Origin: Paraglaciecola sp. 20A4
Lineage (GTDB): Bacteria; Pseudomonadota; Gammaproteobacteria; Enterobacterales; Alteromonadaceae
Direction of reading: 5' to 3'
DNA: 64,000 nucleotides
Assembly: GCF_011378905.1 (NCBI RefSeq)
Contig: NZ_WTPY01000009.1
Span: forward strand, 1 to 64,000
Shown: positions 9,614-18,166 of the stretch, piece after piece
Layout of the letters: the number at the start of each line of letters is the position of its first letter
Position numbering within the stretch: position 1 is the first letter of the stretch
Position numbers and translations under genes: made by a program
The notes under the pieces: model-generated
Told to the model about the DNA's origin: nothing
What the model saw: only the letters and a program-made list of their open reading frames with translations
Databases searched by the model: none

Positions 9614-10846
9614 CTAATTATTTTTGTTAATATTGATTTTATATACCCTAATTATCGGAGCGGCATCAAACTTACTTCTCGTTTTATCTTCTTTGGCGAA
9701 GACTACATAAAGTAAATTGTTCTCTGCGTCATAATCAGAGCCACTAATATAAGGGTTTGAGTTCGATGTATCAAAAAAACCATATTGATAGGGTTTAATT
9801 TGGTAGGGTTCTTTCTTGCCTAATTTGACGGCTAGAAATTCAGACACATCGAATAACCAATAATAATTATAGCTATCAAGTGCTTCAAGTGAGCAAGGAC
9901 CTCCGCATTTCCTACCATTATCCTGAGTGATTTTGTAGCCTATGCCCGAGTTATGACCGCCGGACTTACCAAGGACAAAGTAACTTGAAGTGCCTGGTAT
10001 AATAAACCCATAAGACGCAGAAGATAGTTCTGTCCATAGGTCATTCCTACGAGACTGATTGTATTGATCAGGTACTATTGGATGTTTAATACTAAAATCC
10101 ATTAAGTCCGTTGTAGCAATGAGTTTTGACTTCTCTTCATTATTTAAGGCTTTATCGAAATCTACGGTGAACGCACTTGGCCCTATACTTAGTCGTGAAT
10201 TGATTGCTAAGTTGCTCGCATTGCCAACGAGGTATTTAGAATTAAGAGGCCCCTGCCATGCTTGAGGAATTTTACTAATCCAACCAGCAGCGTGAGCTGC
10301 GCCGTGTAGTTGGTAGAAACCATCTATGTCGCTTTCAGCTAAATTGTCAGGATCCCTAATGACCAAGGTTGTATCTCGGACATTTACATCAGCGTCATAA
10401 TACTCCATGCCATTAACAACTAGCTGATTTTCAATTTCAGCCATACCGGTAACACGATTAACTTTCTGCGGATTACCTGATTTAGCGCGTGAGAAAATGC
10501 TGCTAAAAGCCTGTTTAAATTTAGCAACATGCCATTCACTAATTTTTTTCGATGTACTGATTTGCGGTATTTCAAATTCAGCAACCGCTTGATGATGAGC
10601 ATGTCCAATCATAAAGAAAGAATTCGTAGACGGGCGCAATGCAATTACCCCTTGGGAAAACGATATTCGTGATATCCCCTTTGTTGAAAGTGGTAGCCTG
10701 AAACCACCAATATACTCAACCGATTTTGCAGTCTTATCAAATAAAGGTGGCGCATCAAAATTTTCTGCGTAACTAAACCTCGATATGAGTACAATCACAT
10801 ACATCCATACAGGAACCTTGTTAATCTTTTTTATCAAGACTTTCAT
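9614..10846 (-). CDS. Uncharacterised secreted protein of the XrtA EPS locus
   Basis: A 410-residue protein with a Sec signal peptide (basic MKVLIKKINK, hydrophobic core, cleavage near SYA-EN at about 28). The mature part shows recurrent short beta-strand segments (YIGGFRLP, SFFMIGHAHHQ, YGFFDTSNSNPYISGSDYD, LLYVVF), compatible with a beta-propeller or similar all-beta fold. No catalytic family is recognised. It is divergent from the O-ligase gene across a 72-base intergenic stretch, inside an otherwise standard XrtA locus. A periplasmic or surface role in EPS processing, binding or export is plausible but unproven. Confidence 0.7.
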   Translation of the reverse strand: MKVLIKKINKVPVWMYVIVLISRFSYAENFDAPPLFDKTAKSVEYIGGFRLPLSTKGISRISFSQGVIALRPSTNSFFMIGHAHHQAVAEFEIPQISTSKKISEWHVAKFKQAFSSIFSRAKSGNPQKVNRVTGMAEIENQLVVNGMEYYDADVNVRDTTLVIRDPDNLAESDIDGFYQLHGAAHAAGWISKIPQAWQGPLNSKYLVGNASNLAINSRLSIGPSAFTVDFDKALNNEEKSKLIATTDLMDFSIKHPIVPDQYNQSRRNDLWTELSSASYGFIIPGTSSYFVLGKSGGHNSGIGYKITQDNGRKCGGPCSLEALDSYNYYWLFDVSEFLAVKLGKKEPYQIKPYQYGFFDTSNSNPYISGSDYDAENNLLYVVFAKEDKTRSKFDAAPIIRVYKININKNN

Positions 10847-10918
10847 TTAGAATTCATTTGATGTCAAAATGGTTTTTGTCGTTTATTTTAGTCTTTTGTA
10901 TCATAAGTTAGGTATTAA

Positions 10919-12250
10919 ATGTTAAGCGTTTTACTCTTTCTAGGCAGTTTTATCAGTAGTTTCGCACTGTCGTTTCGCCATGCTCCAATATTTGCTTTTG
11001 TATTGTATCAAATGATTTATTTCTTCAACCCCCAAAATCGATGGTGGGGTTCGCTTGTACCGGATTTAGGCTATTCATTTTTTTCGGTAGCTTTTATGGC
11101 TGTTATTTTGCTCATTAACTGGCCAGAAGGGCAGAAAAACAAATTAGCTCAGCTTCCCTCATTTCGCTGGTTGTACGTTTTTGTTGCTATTTATAGCGCC
11201 GTCTATATTTGGTCTTCTTTTCCAAGTTATCATATTGACGCTTTAATTCCGTTAGTTAAATCGGCCATAATTATGAGCATTGCTTTTAAGTTGTGTAATA
11301 GTCCAAAGGCCTTGGACTATATGTTATATGGCTACGCTGCCGGTGCAGCTTACCTAGGCTACTACATATTTCAGGTAGGCAGAAATTCCGGTGACCGAGT
11401 TGAAGGTATTGGTATGGTTGATTCGCCGGATGCGAATGGTGTTGCAGCAGCATTAGCGCCTGCGGCTGTGGCTTGTCTATTTTATTTTTGGCGCAATAAC
11501 CTAATCAAACATAAGCTACCATTTATTATTGCGGGCGCTTTTATCGTTAATGCCCTCGCATTGATTAATAGCCGCGGCGCTATGCTCGGACTCGCAGCAG
11601 GAGGCGCTTATTTTATGTGGCGATTGTTTTTTGCTCCAGTACAACGTAAAAATCAAAAACTCACTGTCGTTTTCATCACATTAGCAGGGTTAGCTAGCCT
11701 AATTTATGTTGCCGACACAAGTACCATTGAACGAATATATTCTATCTCTGAAGAATCTGAAGTAGATGAAACTCGCGAAACCGGTGCAACACGTATGATT
11801 TTTTGGGTCGCGGCAATGGATATGGCCAAAGATCATCCTCTCGGTTTAGGTCGTGGTGGATTTGAGATGAATGCTCCTTTATATATTCCGCGTTATATCA
11901 ATACTGGCCGCAGTCGCAATCGAGCCGTTCACTCATCATGGTTTGAAGCGCTTTCAGAAGCAGGGTATTTGGGGTTATTGGCCTTAATAATGATCGTTAT
12001 CTCAAGCTTCCTAATGACAAAAAAATGCAAAAAACTACTTACCGCACCAGAGCTTTTAGACGATTATTTCAAAGTGATTTGTATTGAGTCCATGCTTATA
12101 ACCTTCGTTATTACTATGAGTTTTCTCAACAGGATGCGTGCAGAAATTTTTGTTTGGTGCATTTTATTTGTTGCTTGTGCATACAATGTTTATTACTTAC
12201 GTAAACTTCACTTAAACAGTGAGCACACCAAAAAACACGTTGAGGGTTAG
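10919..12250 (+). CDS. O-antigen ligase/polymerase-like protein, XrtA-associated (TIGR03097 type)
   Basis: A 443-residue polytopic protein with about 10-12 membrane segments and the Wzy_C/O-antigen-ligase core (INSRGAMLGLAAGG at about 216-229, then a periplasmic loop with TRMIFWVAAMDMAKDHPLGLG). The start LFLGSFISSFALSFRHAPIFA and FFNPQNRWWG fit the putative ligase of exosortase A loci. It may polymerise the EPS (Wzy role) or ligate it to an acceptor. Known families in this position are unproven biochemically. The next gene follows after 2 bases, so they form an operon. Confidence 0.83.
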   Translation: MLSVLLFLGSFISSFALSFRHAPIFAFVLYQMIYFFNPQNRWWGSLVPDLGYSFFSVAFMAVILLINWPEGQKNKLAQLPSFRWLYVFVAIYSAVYIWSSFPSYHIDALIPLVKSAIIMSIAFKLCNSPKALDYMLYGYAAGAAYLGYYIFQVGRNSGDRVEGIGMVDSPDANGVAAALAPAAVACLFYFWRNNLIKHKLPFIIAGAFIVNALALINSRGAMLGLAAGGAYFMWRLFFAPVQRKNQKLTVVFITLAGLASLIYVADTSTIERIYSISEESEVDETRETGATRMIFWVAAMDMAKDHPLGLGRGGFEMNAPLYIPRYINTGRSRNRAVHSSWFEALSEAGYLGLLALIMIVISSFLMTKKCKKLLTAPELLDDYFKVICIESMLITFVITMSFLNRMRAEIFVWCILFVACAYNVYYLRKLHLNSEHTKKHVEG

Positions 12251-12252
12251 GA

Positions 12253-13458
12253 ATGAACTATAACTGGCTTAGTAATACGAGTAACGCATTCCAATTAACA
12301 ATCAGACAAACGCAAACTCAGCTGGTAAGCACTGATTCATCAACATCACTCAATGGAAAACCTAGGTTGTTAAACCATTTATTCAAAAAGCTCGTTAGCG
12401 TCCGTCAACTTTTTTTGATTTTTACCTTAGTGGCGTTGCCATTTTTGGCATATGCAGATAACACTGAAAACCGCAGAGAAATTAACGTTTCAGATGTTCC
12501 TATGTTGTACAAAGCTTTAAAAGCTGCAAATAAAAACGGCGAAGCGGATATAAAACTGGCGCCCGGTATCTATCAATTGACGAAAACGCTGATTATTTCA
12601 GCCCCTCATATTAGCCTTATTGGTGACTCAGCTAACCCAAAGAGTGTTCGGATTGTTGGTTTAGGGATGCGTTCTCGATCGCAGGTAGAAAATGTGATTA
12701 GGGTAACGGCCAAAAATTTCACGCTCGATGGGGTGACTCTCTCGGACGCCGGAAATCACTTAATTCAAATAGCGGGCGAATATAATGCTGATTTCCCAAC
12801 GCTAAAAAATTGTATACTACAAGACAGTTTTCAACAGCTGGTAAAAGTCTCCTCAAGTCAAAAATCTGAACACGCTAGTGATTACGGTATCATCGAGAAT
12901 TGTGAATTCAGATATACCCAAGGCATAGGACCGAACTATTATATAGGCGGAATTGACGCTCACGGGTCTCGTGGATGGATGATTTCAAATAATGTATTCA
13001 GAGATATTGCTAGCCCTGATAACCGCCCAGCGCAGTTTGCGGTGCACTTTTGGAACGGTGCAAGCAACAATACCGTAGAAAATAACACTATTATCGACTG
13101 TGACCGGGGTATTGGCTTTGGTTTAAAAGGGAAGCCAGCTTCTGGTGGTGCAATTATCAATAATTTAATCGTGCATCAAGACAATGCGGATCCAAGCGCA
13201 GACGTCGGGATATTGTTAGAGCAATCACCAGACACGCAAATATTAGATAACAGAATTTTTCTAAGCCATAACTACCCCAACGCAATAGAATACCGTTTTA
13301 CCGACACCATCAACGCAGTGATAGTAGATAACATCACGAACAAGCCCATTCGAAAACGCGATGGTGCTACCGCTCTGTTAATTGATAATAAAAGGGTAAA
13401 AGACGTTTCAAGTATACTCACCGCCGATGAACTTGCTTTGCTGGCACCGCTAAAATAA
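12253..13458 (+). CDS. Right-handed beta-helix (pectate-lyase-like) secreted protein
   Basis: A 401-residue protein. After a hydrophobic export segment (about 50-68, ending near AYA-DN) it has repeated beta-helix rungs (LDGVTLSD, GIIENCEF, WMISNNVF, NTVENNTIIDCDRGIGFG, GAIINNLIV, TQILDNRIF), typical of the PbH1/pectate-lyase superfold of polysaccharide lyases, epimerases and hydrolases. It may trim or modify the EPS in the periplasm or outside the cell (inference). The n-region before the hydrophobic core is unusually long (about 48 residues), so the true start may lie further in. An AGGA site sits just upstream of the annotated ATG. No catalytic triad was identified. Confidence 0.78.
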   Translation: MNYNWLSNTSNAFQLTIRQTQTQLVSTDSSTSLNGKPRLLNHLFKKLVSVRQLFLIFTLVALPFLAYADNTENRREINVSDVPMLYKALKAANKNGEADIKLAPGIYQLTKTLIISAPHISLIGDSANPKSVRIVGLGMRSRSQVENVIRVTAKNFTLDGVTLSDAGNHLIQIAGEYNADFPTLKNCILQDSFQQLVKVSSSQKSEHASDYGIIENCEFRYTQGIGPNYYIGGIDAHGSRGWMISNNVFRDIASPDNRPAQFAVHFWNGASNNTVENNTIIDCDRGIGFGLKGKPASGGAIINNLIVHQDNADPSADVGILLEQSPDTQILDNRIFLSHNYPNAIEYRFTDTINAVIVDNITNKPIRKRDGATALLIDNKRVKDVSSILTADELALLAPLK

Positions 13459-13496
13459 AATGGCTGTTTACCTCCCCTAGGCCAAATCGCCAGCTT

Positions 13497-13533
13497 TAGA
13501 CCACTACGAACGTAATGCGAACGTAATGGTCTA
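13497..13533. terminator. Inverted repeat between convergent genes
   Basis: Eleven-base arms (tagaccactac / gtaatggtcta, one mismatch) with a 15-base loop, lying between the convergent beta-helix and XrtA genes. Probably a bidirectional terminator; a T-rich stretch (tattcttttt) follows on the plus strand. Confidence 0.55.
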
Positions 13534-13548
13534 CGAGGTATATTCTTT

Positions 13549-15045
13549 TTACTTGGGAAACATCTGATTAATTGACGAAAAGGTGTCAATTAACATCCGA
13601 TGGAACAGTTCTTTGTCTTTTTCTAATGAGCTGTACTCGCTCTCTATCGAGAGCATGACCAAACCACTTCCAGTATGCTGCCCCAACATAATTTGATAAA
13701 TTTCGTAGAGCTTTGCGACGTTTTTGTTGGTAAAAACAGTTCCGTCAATAACATACCAATACCCAAGTAAACGAACATTACGGGAATTTACAATTTGACT
13801 CACTTCAAACGTCAAATCATTAGGCCCACGTGCAGAATATGTTGATTCTAACGTCCAAGATTCTTCGAGATACATACGATTAGCGTAACTAACCAGCTCT
13901 CCGTGTCCTTTTGGGTACCAAACTGTATAAAGATCGATCTGGTTCCCTTCGAAATCAAAACTTGTTTGCTGTTTATCAAAATAATCAACGAACTCTGGCT
14001 GCCAAGACGTTGACGCACTATAGCTAGGTATAACGAGCTTATGTAGTTTCTGTGGTGTAGATTCGGCGGATAATTGCCCGAGAATAATTTGATACCAACT
14101 AAGTGCCGCTAACGCTATAGCCGATATAGCAACACAAGCTTTGATATAGTCACGTCCCGACGTTTTATTTACCGGAACATACAGTGGTTCAGAAACGAGT
14201 TCCGATGATTTCTCGCGAATTAACTCACCCAACCCAATCAGGCAGACAATAACCAAACTAAAGAAAACCCAACCATATATTAGATGATCTGCACCAACTG
14301 CATGTTCCATATTGGTTAAATGGCCGGTCAAGATAATACCAAAAACACGTATCGCATTAGCAATAATAGGGAAAATAATCGAAATTAAGACAAAAATAGA
14401 TCTACGAATACTAGATTGCATATTCATATATGCATACAAGGAGCCGATAACAATTGACGCTATAAAGAAGCTGATCCCTGAACATGCTTCAGCTACAAGA
14501 AAACGTCCTTCAGGAATTTCAATATACAAACCGCTCCTATAAATAGGAACATTTACCCACTGCAACATCATAACTGAGAGATCGGCTGTTACTTCTTGTA
14601 AAACAGGAATAAGCTCTTCGCCGATGGGTATGCAAAAGAGAATAAAAAACAAAGGGAATAAAATCTTTTTTGCTTGTTCATTGCCCAACAAAAACCACAC
14701 GCTAAAGGGTAAGAATGTAAAAGTGGCAACGTGCATAAATAATTGTACACCACCTGACAAACCTAAGGCATAAAGCCCACAACTAGCTATACAGAGTATT
14801 AATACCCAATAGTTAGGCTCAACGGCTGATAATGCGAGCTGGTCTCGCTTCAAATATATAAAATATACGCTGGCAGGAATAACAAAAAGGCAATGGTTAA
14901 ACGTGTCTGTAATGATCCATATATCAATAGCAGTGGTGATACCTTGCCAAAATAAAACAACCCATAAAACTATGATGGCAAATAAAGACACGATGCCATT
15001 TGTTGAATGCCGTGTTTTAAAATCACTGTCTTGAACATCATTCAT
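13549..15045 (-). CDS. xrtA: Exosortase A fused to an EpsI domain
   Basis: A 498-residue fusion. Residues about 15-280 form the multi-span exosortase with the three expected catalytic residues: Cys188 in EACSGI, Arg233 in NAIRVF and His254 in GADHLIYGW. Residues about 300-490 form a soluble EpsI-like domain outside the membrane. Exosortases are thought to cleave C-terminal PEP-CTERM signals and attach the proteins to a surface polymer. It is third in a minus-strand operon after the priming transferase and the deacetylase. No PEP-CTERM substrate was seen in this window, so substrates must be encoded elsewhere. Confidence 0.93.
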   Translation of the reverse strand: MNDVQDSDFKTRHSTNGIVSLFAIIVLWVVLFWQGITTAIDIWIITDTFNHCLFVIPASVYFIYLKRDQLALSAVEPNYWVLILCIASCGLYALGLSGGVQLFMHVATFTFLPFSVWFLLGNEQAKKILFPLFFILFCIPIGEELIPVLQEVTADLSVMMLQWVNVPIYRSGLYIEIPEGRFLVAEACSGISFFIASIVIGSLYAYMNMQSSIRRSIFVLISIIFPIIANAIRVFGIILTGHLTNMEHAVGADHLIYGWVFFSLVIVCLIGLGELIREKSSELVSEPLYVPVNKTSGRDYIKACVAISAIALAALSWYQIILGQLSAESTPQKLHKLVIPSYSASTSWQPEFVDYFDKQQTSFDFEGNQIDLYTVWYPKGHGELVSYANRMYLEESWTLESTYSARGPNDLTFEVSQIVNSRNVRLLGYWYVIDGTVFTNKNVAKLYEIYQIMLGQHTGSGLVMLSIESEYSSLEKDKELFHRMLIDTFSSINQMFPK

Positions 15046-15077
15046 TGAAAAGACTCATTTATTATCCAATACTCCCG

Positions 15078-15920
15078 TTATTTAGGCGAAATATTGTAAA
15101 CATCTTTCATAGTTCCCCATGAAAAATCACTTAGTAAACGCTCAAGCTTGCCTTCGGTTTTATTTAGGTTGACGTAATGTCGAAATCTAGACTTCAGAGG
15201 GGCATTTGACATCCGCGGTTGGTCGGCGTCAATCTCCCATGGATGGAAGTAGAATGAGTAAGGTTGTTTTTCTCTTTTTAAATATTTGCTGATCAACGTT
15301 TTCGTCAAGGTATAGGGGTATAAGCGGAAGTAGCCTCCCCCACCGATAGGTGTTTGCTTGCCCATTACTTTTAATGTAGGAATAGGAATTTCAATAATAC
15401 CTTCTTTACGCTTGTACGCAAAACGAGGCCAGTCTGGCGTTCCATACAGATCATGCTTAACGGGATAAGTACTTGAGCTATATTGAAATCCAAGCTCCGC
15501 AAGCACCTCAAATGCCCACTCATTGTTGTATCCTATAGAAAAGCTAGGCGCACGATAACCTGTTAAAGACTCACCGAGTAAGTCTTCTAAATGATTTTTC
15601 GAACGTGTAACGTCTGCAGTAAATTGTTCCCGAGTTTGTTCTGTAGCTCGCCGATGGGCATAACCATGACTTGCAATCTCATGGCCCTGAGCATGGATGT
15701 CTTTGATTAATTCTGGGTAACGTTCCGCTACCCAACCTAATACAAAAAATGTTGACTTAACATCGTGTTTGGCAAATAAATCAAGCAACTTACGGGTATT
15801 GGCATCGACTCTAGGCTGATAATCTTTCCACTGCTCTGGAGAAATAATTGATTCAAAAGCAGAGACATGAAAAAAATCTTCCACATCTACCGTCATCGCA
15901 TTTAGCACGTTCCCAGACAT
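15078..15920 (-). CDS. XrtA-system polysaccharide deacetylase (NodB family)
   Basis: A 280-residue NodB-fold deacetylase with motif 1 TVDVEDFF (about 10-17) carrying the metal Asp pair, and motif 2 SHGYAHR (about 85-91) with the metal histidines. RAPSFSIG and the later FYFHPWEID segments match the exosortase A-associated subfamily (TIGR03006). It removes N-acetyl groups from an amino-sugar polymer. No signal peptide is visible, which is usual for this subfamily. The ATG is 2 bases from the upstream stop and has a strong GGGGAG site inside the end of that gene, so translation is coupled. Confidence 0.92.
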   Translation of the reverse strand: MSGNVLNAMTVDVEDFFHVSAFESIISPEQWKDYQPRVDANTRKLLDLFAKHDVKSTFFVLGWVAERYPELIKDIHAQGHEIASHGYAHRRATEQTREQFTADVTRSKNHLEDLLGESLTGYRAPSFSIGYNNEWAFEVLAELGFQYSSSTYPVKHDLYGTPDWPRFAYKRKEGIIEIPIPTLKVMGKQTPIGGGGYFRLYPYTLTKTLISKYLKREKQPYSFYFHPWEIDADQPRMSNAPLKSRFRHYVNLNKTEGKLERLLSDFSWGTMKDVYNISPK

Positions 15921-15922
15921 CC

Positions 15923-17335
15923 CTATCTCCCCTTACCAAATAACACGACTTCAACCGTACGAATCAGAATAAGAATATCTAACATCAAGCTCTGATGTTT
16001 AACGTAATATAAATCAAACTTCAATTTCTCCATAGAGTCTTCAACACTTGCGCCATAAGGATAATTAAGTTGTGCCCAACCAGCTAAACCAGGCTTCACG
16101 TTATGTCTTTGGTTGTAATAAGGGATTTCACGAATAAGTTGCTCAACAAATTGCGGGCGTTCTGGTCGAGGTCCAATAAAAGACATTTCCCCACGAAAGA
16201 CATTGAGAATCTGAGGCAGTTCATCAATACGATACTTACGGATAAACTGACCGACTCTGGTCACGCGGTTGTCATTAGTTGTCGCCCACTTAGCGCCATC
16301 TTTTTCTGCATCAGGTCGCATGCTTCGAAATTTAATAATATTAAATAATTTACCGTTTAGACCAACACGCTCCTGCTTATAAAATACCGAAGCCTTTTGA
16401 CCACTGTTATCTTCAAAATAAATTATAATTGCGGTAAGCAACATAAATGGCCACGCCAGCATCAATACCAAAAAAGCCAGAACGCTGTTCATACCATAAT
16501 CTATCGCGTCACGAAGATAGTTTTGCGAATTAAAACCGTTAGAATAAATTACCCAGCTAGGATACATAAGGTTAACCACTATCTGACCTGTCTCTCGCTC
16601 CATAAAATCAAGCAAATCTGTCACTTCTACGCCTCGCAGACGACAGTCAAATAATATTTCTACGGGTAAGGTTCCACGCCTTTGATCGCAGGCAATAACG
16701 ACTTCATCGATATCGTTATCTGCGATAAAATTACGGAAGTTTTCATCAACTTTCACATGAACCAATTTCTCATTTTGTATTCCCTCTTCGCGGTTATCAC
16801 CAGGGATGGGAATAAAACCGACCAATTCGAAGCCAAAACGGTCCACTTCACGGCGCATGCGTTTCTCTATAATAGATGCACGTTCACCAGCCCCAATAAC
16901 GACTATTTTAGTTTGCCCAAGACCAAGAAGACCTAAACGATTAATGAAGTAGCGAAAAATAACCAAGGCTACAATGCATAGTCCAGCTGCGATAGGCAAA
17001 AAATATTGATGCAAATCGATATAGGTTAATACGGTGTTTCCCAGTATCTCCATAACGAAGTATCCCAACGCGACACTGACAAAAATACGCCTGATAATAC
17101 CTCGAAATGTTTCACGTAATTTAGACTCATATAGCCCGACAGACAAAGCAGATACAATGACTAAAAATGTGAATAACCCGATATAAAGTGATATATCACC
17201 CGCACTAGGCGTAGCAGATGAGGTAATATCACTGACGATGCCCAAGGTTAGATATAAAATATACGCTACGACTGATGCTTCTAATATCATCAATATGTTT
17301 GAGCGCCGGACTTCCTTTCGATTAACAAAACTCAT
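15923..17335 (-). CDS. Priming sugar transferase, XrtA/PEP-CTERM type (TIGR03013)
   Basis: A 470-residue polyprenyl-phosphate hexose-1-phosphate transferase. Four or five N-terminal membrane spans (to about 140) precede a Rossmann-like CoA-binding domain (IVVIGAGERA, about 164-173), a further span and the C-terminal catalytic domain with VFYKQERVGLNGK, FRSMRPDAE, DELPQ and GPRPERP motifs. It loads the first sugar phosphate on undecaprenyl phosphate to start the EPS repeat unit. It leads the operon with the deacetylase and XrtA, divergent from the export operon across about 170 bases. Confidence 0.93.
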   Translation of the reverse strand: MSFVNRKEVRRSNILMILEASVVAYILYLTLGIVSDITSSATPSAGDISLYIGLFTFLVIVSALSVGLYESKLRETFRGIIRRIFVSVALGYFVMEILGNTVLTYIDLHQYFLPIAAGLCIVALVIFRYFINRLGLLGLGQTKIVVIGAGERASIIEKRMRREVDRFGFELVGFIPIPGDNREEGIQNEKLVHVKVDENFRNFIADNDIDEVVIACDQRRGTLPVEILFDCRLRGVEVTDLLDFMERETGQIVVNLMYPSWVIYSNGFNSQNYLRDAIDYGMNSVLAFLVLMLAWPFMLLTAIIIYFEDNSGQKASVFYKQERVGLNGKLFNIIKFRSMRPDAEKDGAKWATTNDNRVTRVGQFIRKYRIDELPQILNVFRGEMSFIGPRPERPQFVEQLIREIPYYNQRHNVKPGLAGWAQLNYPYGASVEDSMEKLKFDLYYVKHQSLMLDILILIRTVEVVLFGKGR

Positions 17336-17507
17336 TAATCTTTTTCCCCTATTTGCAACGACTTAGTCATTTACTATTTCTCAAATTTGTATATGCAGCT
17401 GAGACGAACTAACTTTTTATTATTGTTCATTATTTTATGTTTTGAAATATGTCTAAACCTTGTTACATTGGCGTTCGATGAGTTCAACACACGGAGCTAC
17501 AATTTAC

Positions 17508-18143
17508 ATGAAGACTAACAAAATAGCATTCTTCAATTTACTATTTCTATCAATATTAACCACAGCGGGATGCTCAAGCAATAACACCAGCCTCCCTAAT
17601 GCATCAACGTACCCGTCTTTAACCACTTCAGTTGACAACTACCAGTACTTAATTGGCCCAGGCGATACTTTGTCTATATTTGTTTGGCGTAACCCTGATA
17701 TATCAGGGACATTTATTGTCCGTCCCGACGGAAAAGTCACGACATCTCTCGTAGAAGACATCGAAGTGACGGGGAAAACGCCGTCAGTTTTAGCTCGCGA
17801 GCTCGAGGAGTCTTTAGGCAAGTTCATTAACAGCCCACGCGTGACGGTAAGTGTAACAGGCTTTGCAGGCCCCTTAAGCGAGCGAGTCAGGGTTATTGGA
17901 GAGGCGACTAATCCAAGCACAATAAATTATACCCAACATATGACATTATTAGATTTAATGATCTCTGTGGGTGGATTAACAAGTTTTGCAGCGGGTGATA
18001 GTGCTAAACTGGTGCGCACAATTGATGGTCAGCAAAAAACATTTGCCATCAAAATTGACTCCCTTATTCGTGACGGAGACATAGCACAAAATATCGATAT
18101 TTTACCTGGCGACATTATTATTATTCCTGAAGCTTGGTTTTAG
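17508..18143 (+). CDS. Wza-like EPS export lipoprotein (TIGR03027 type)
   Basis: A 211-residue outer-membrane lipoprotein. The start at 17508 (MKTNKIAF) was preferred over the upstream frame opening because it gives a compact lipoprotein signal ending in the lipobox LTTAGC, with GGAG about 12 bases upstream. A Poly_export domain follows (YLIGPGDTLSIFVWRNPD, about 45-62, and a PDGKVT loop), then an SLBB-type domain (RVIGEATNPS). It forms the outer-membrane part of the EPS secretion channel, shorter than Wza itself as usual in XrtA loci. First gene of a four-gene export operon. Confidence 0.92.
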   Translation: MKTNKIAFFNLLFLSILTTAGCSSNNTSLPNASTYPSLTTSVDNYQYLIGPGDTLSIFVWRNPDISGTFIVRPDGKVTTSLVEDIEVTGKTPSVLARELEESLGKFINSPRVTVSVTGFAGPLSERVRVIGEATNPSTINYTQHMTLLDLMISVGGLTSFAAGDSAKLVRTIDGQQKTFAIKIDSLIRDGDIAQNIDILPGDIIIIPEAWF

Positions 18144-18166
18144 TCGATATATATACGGACATTTAA

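Noticed and set aside
9476-9715. 79-codon open frame on the plus strand
   Set aside because: Overlaps the 3' end of the secreted-protein gene in antisense, has no good ribosome site and resembles nothing.
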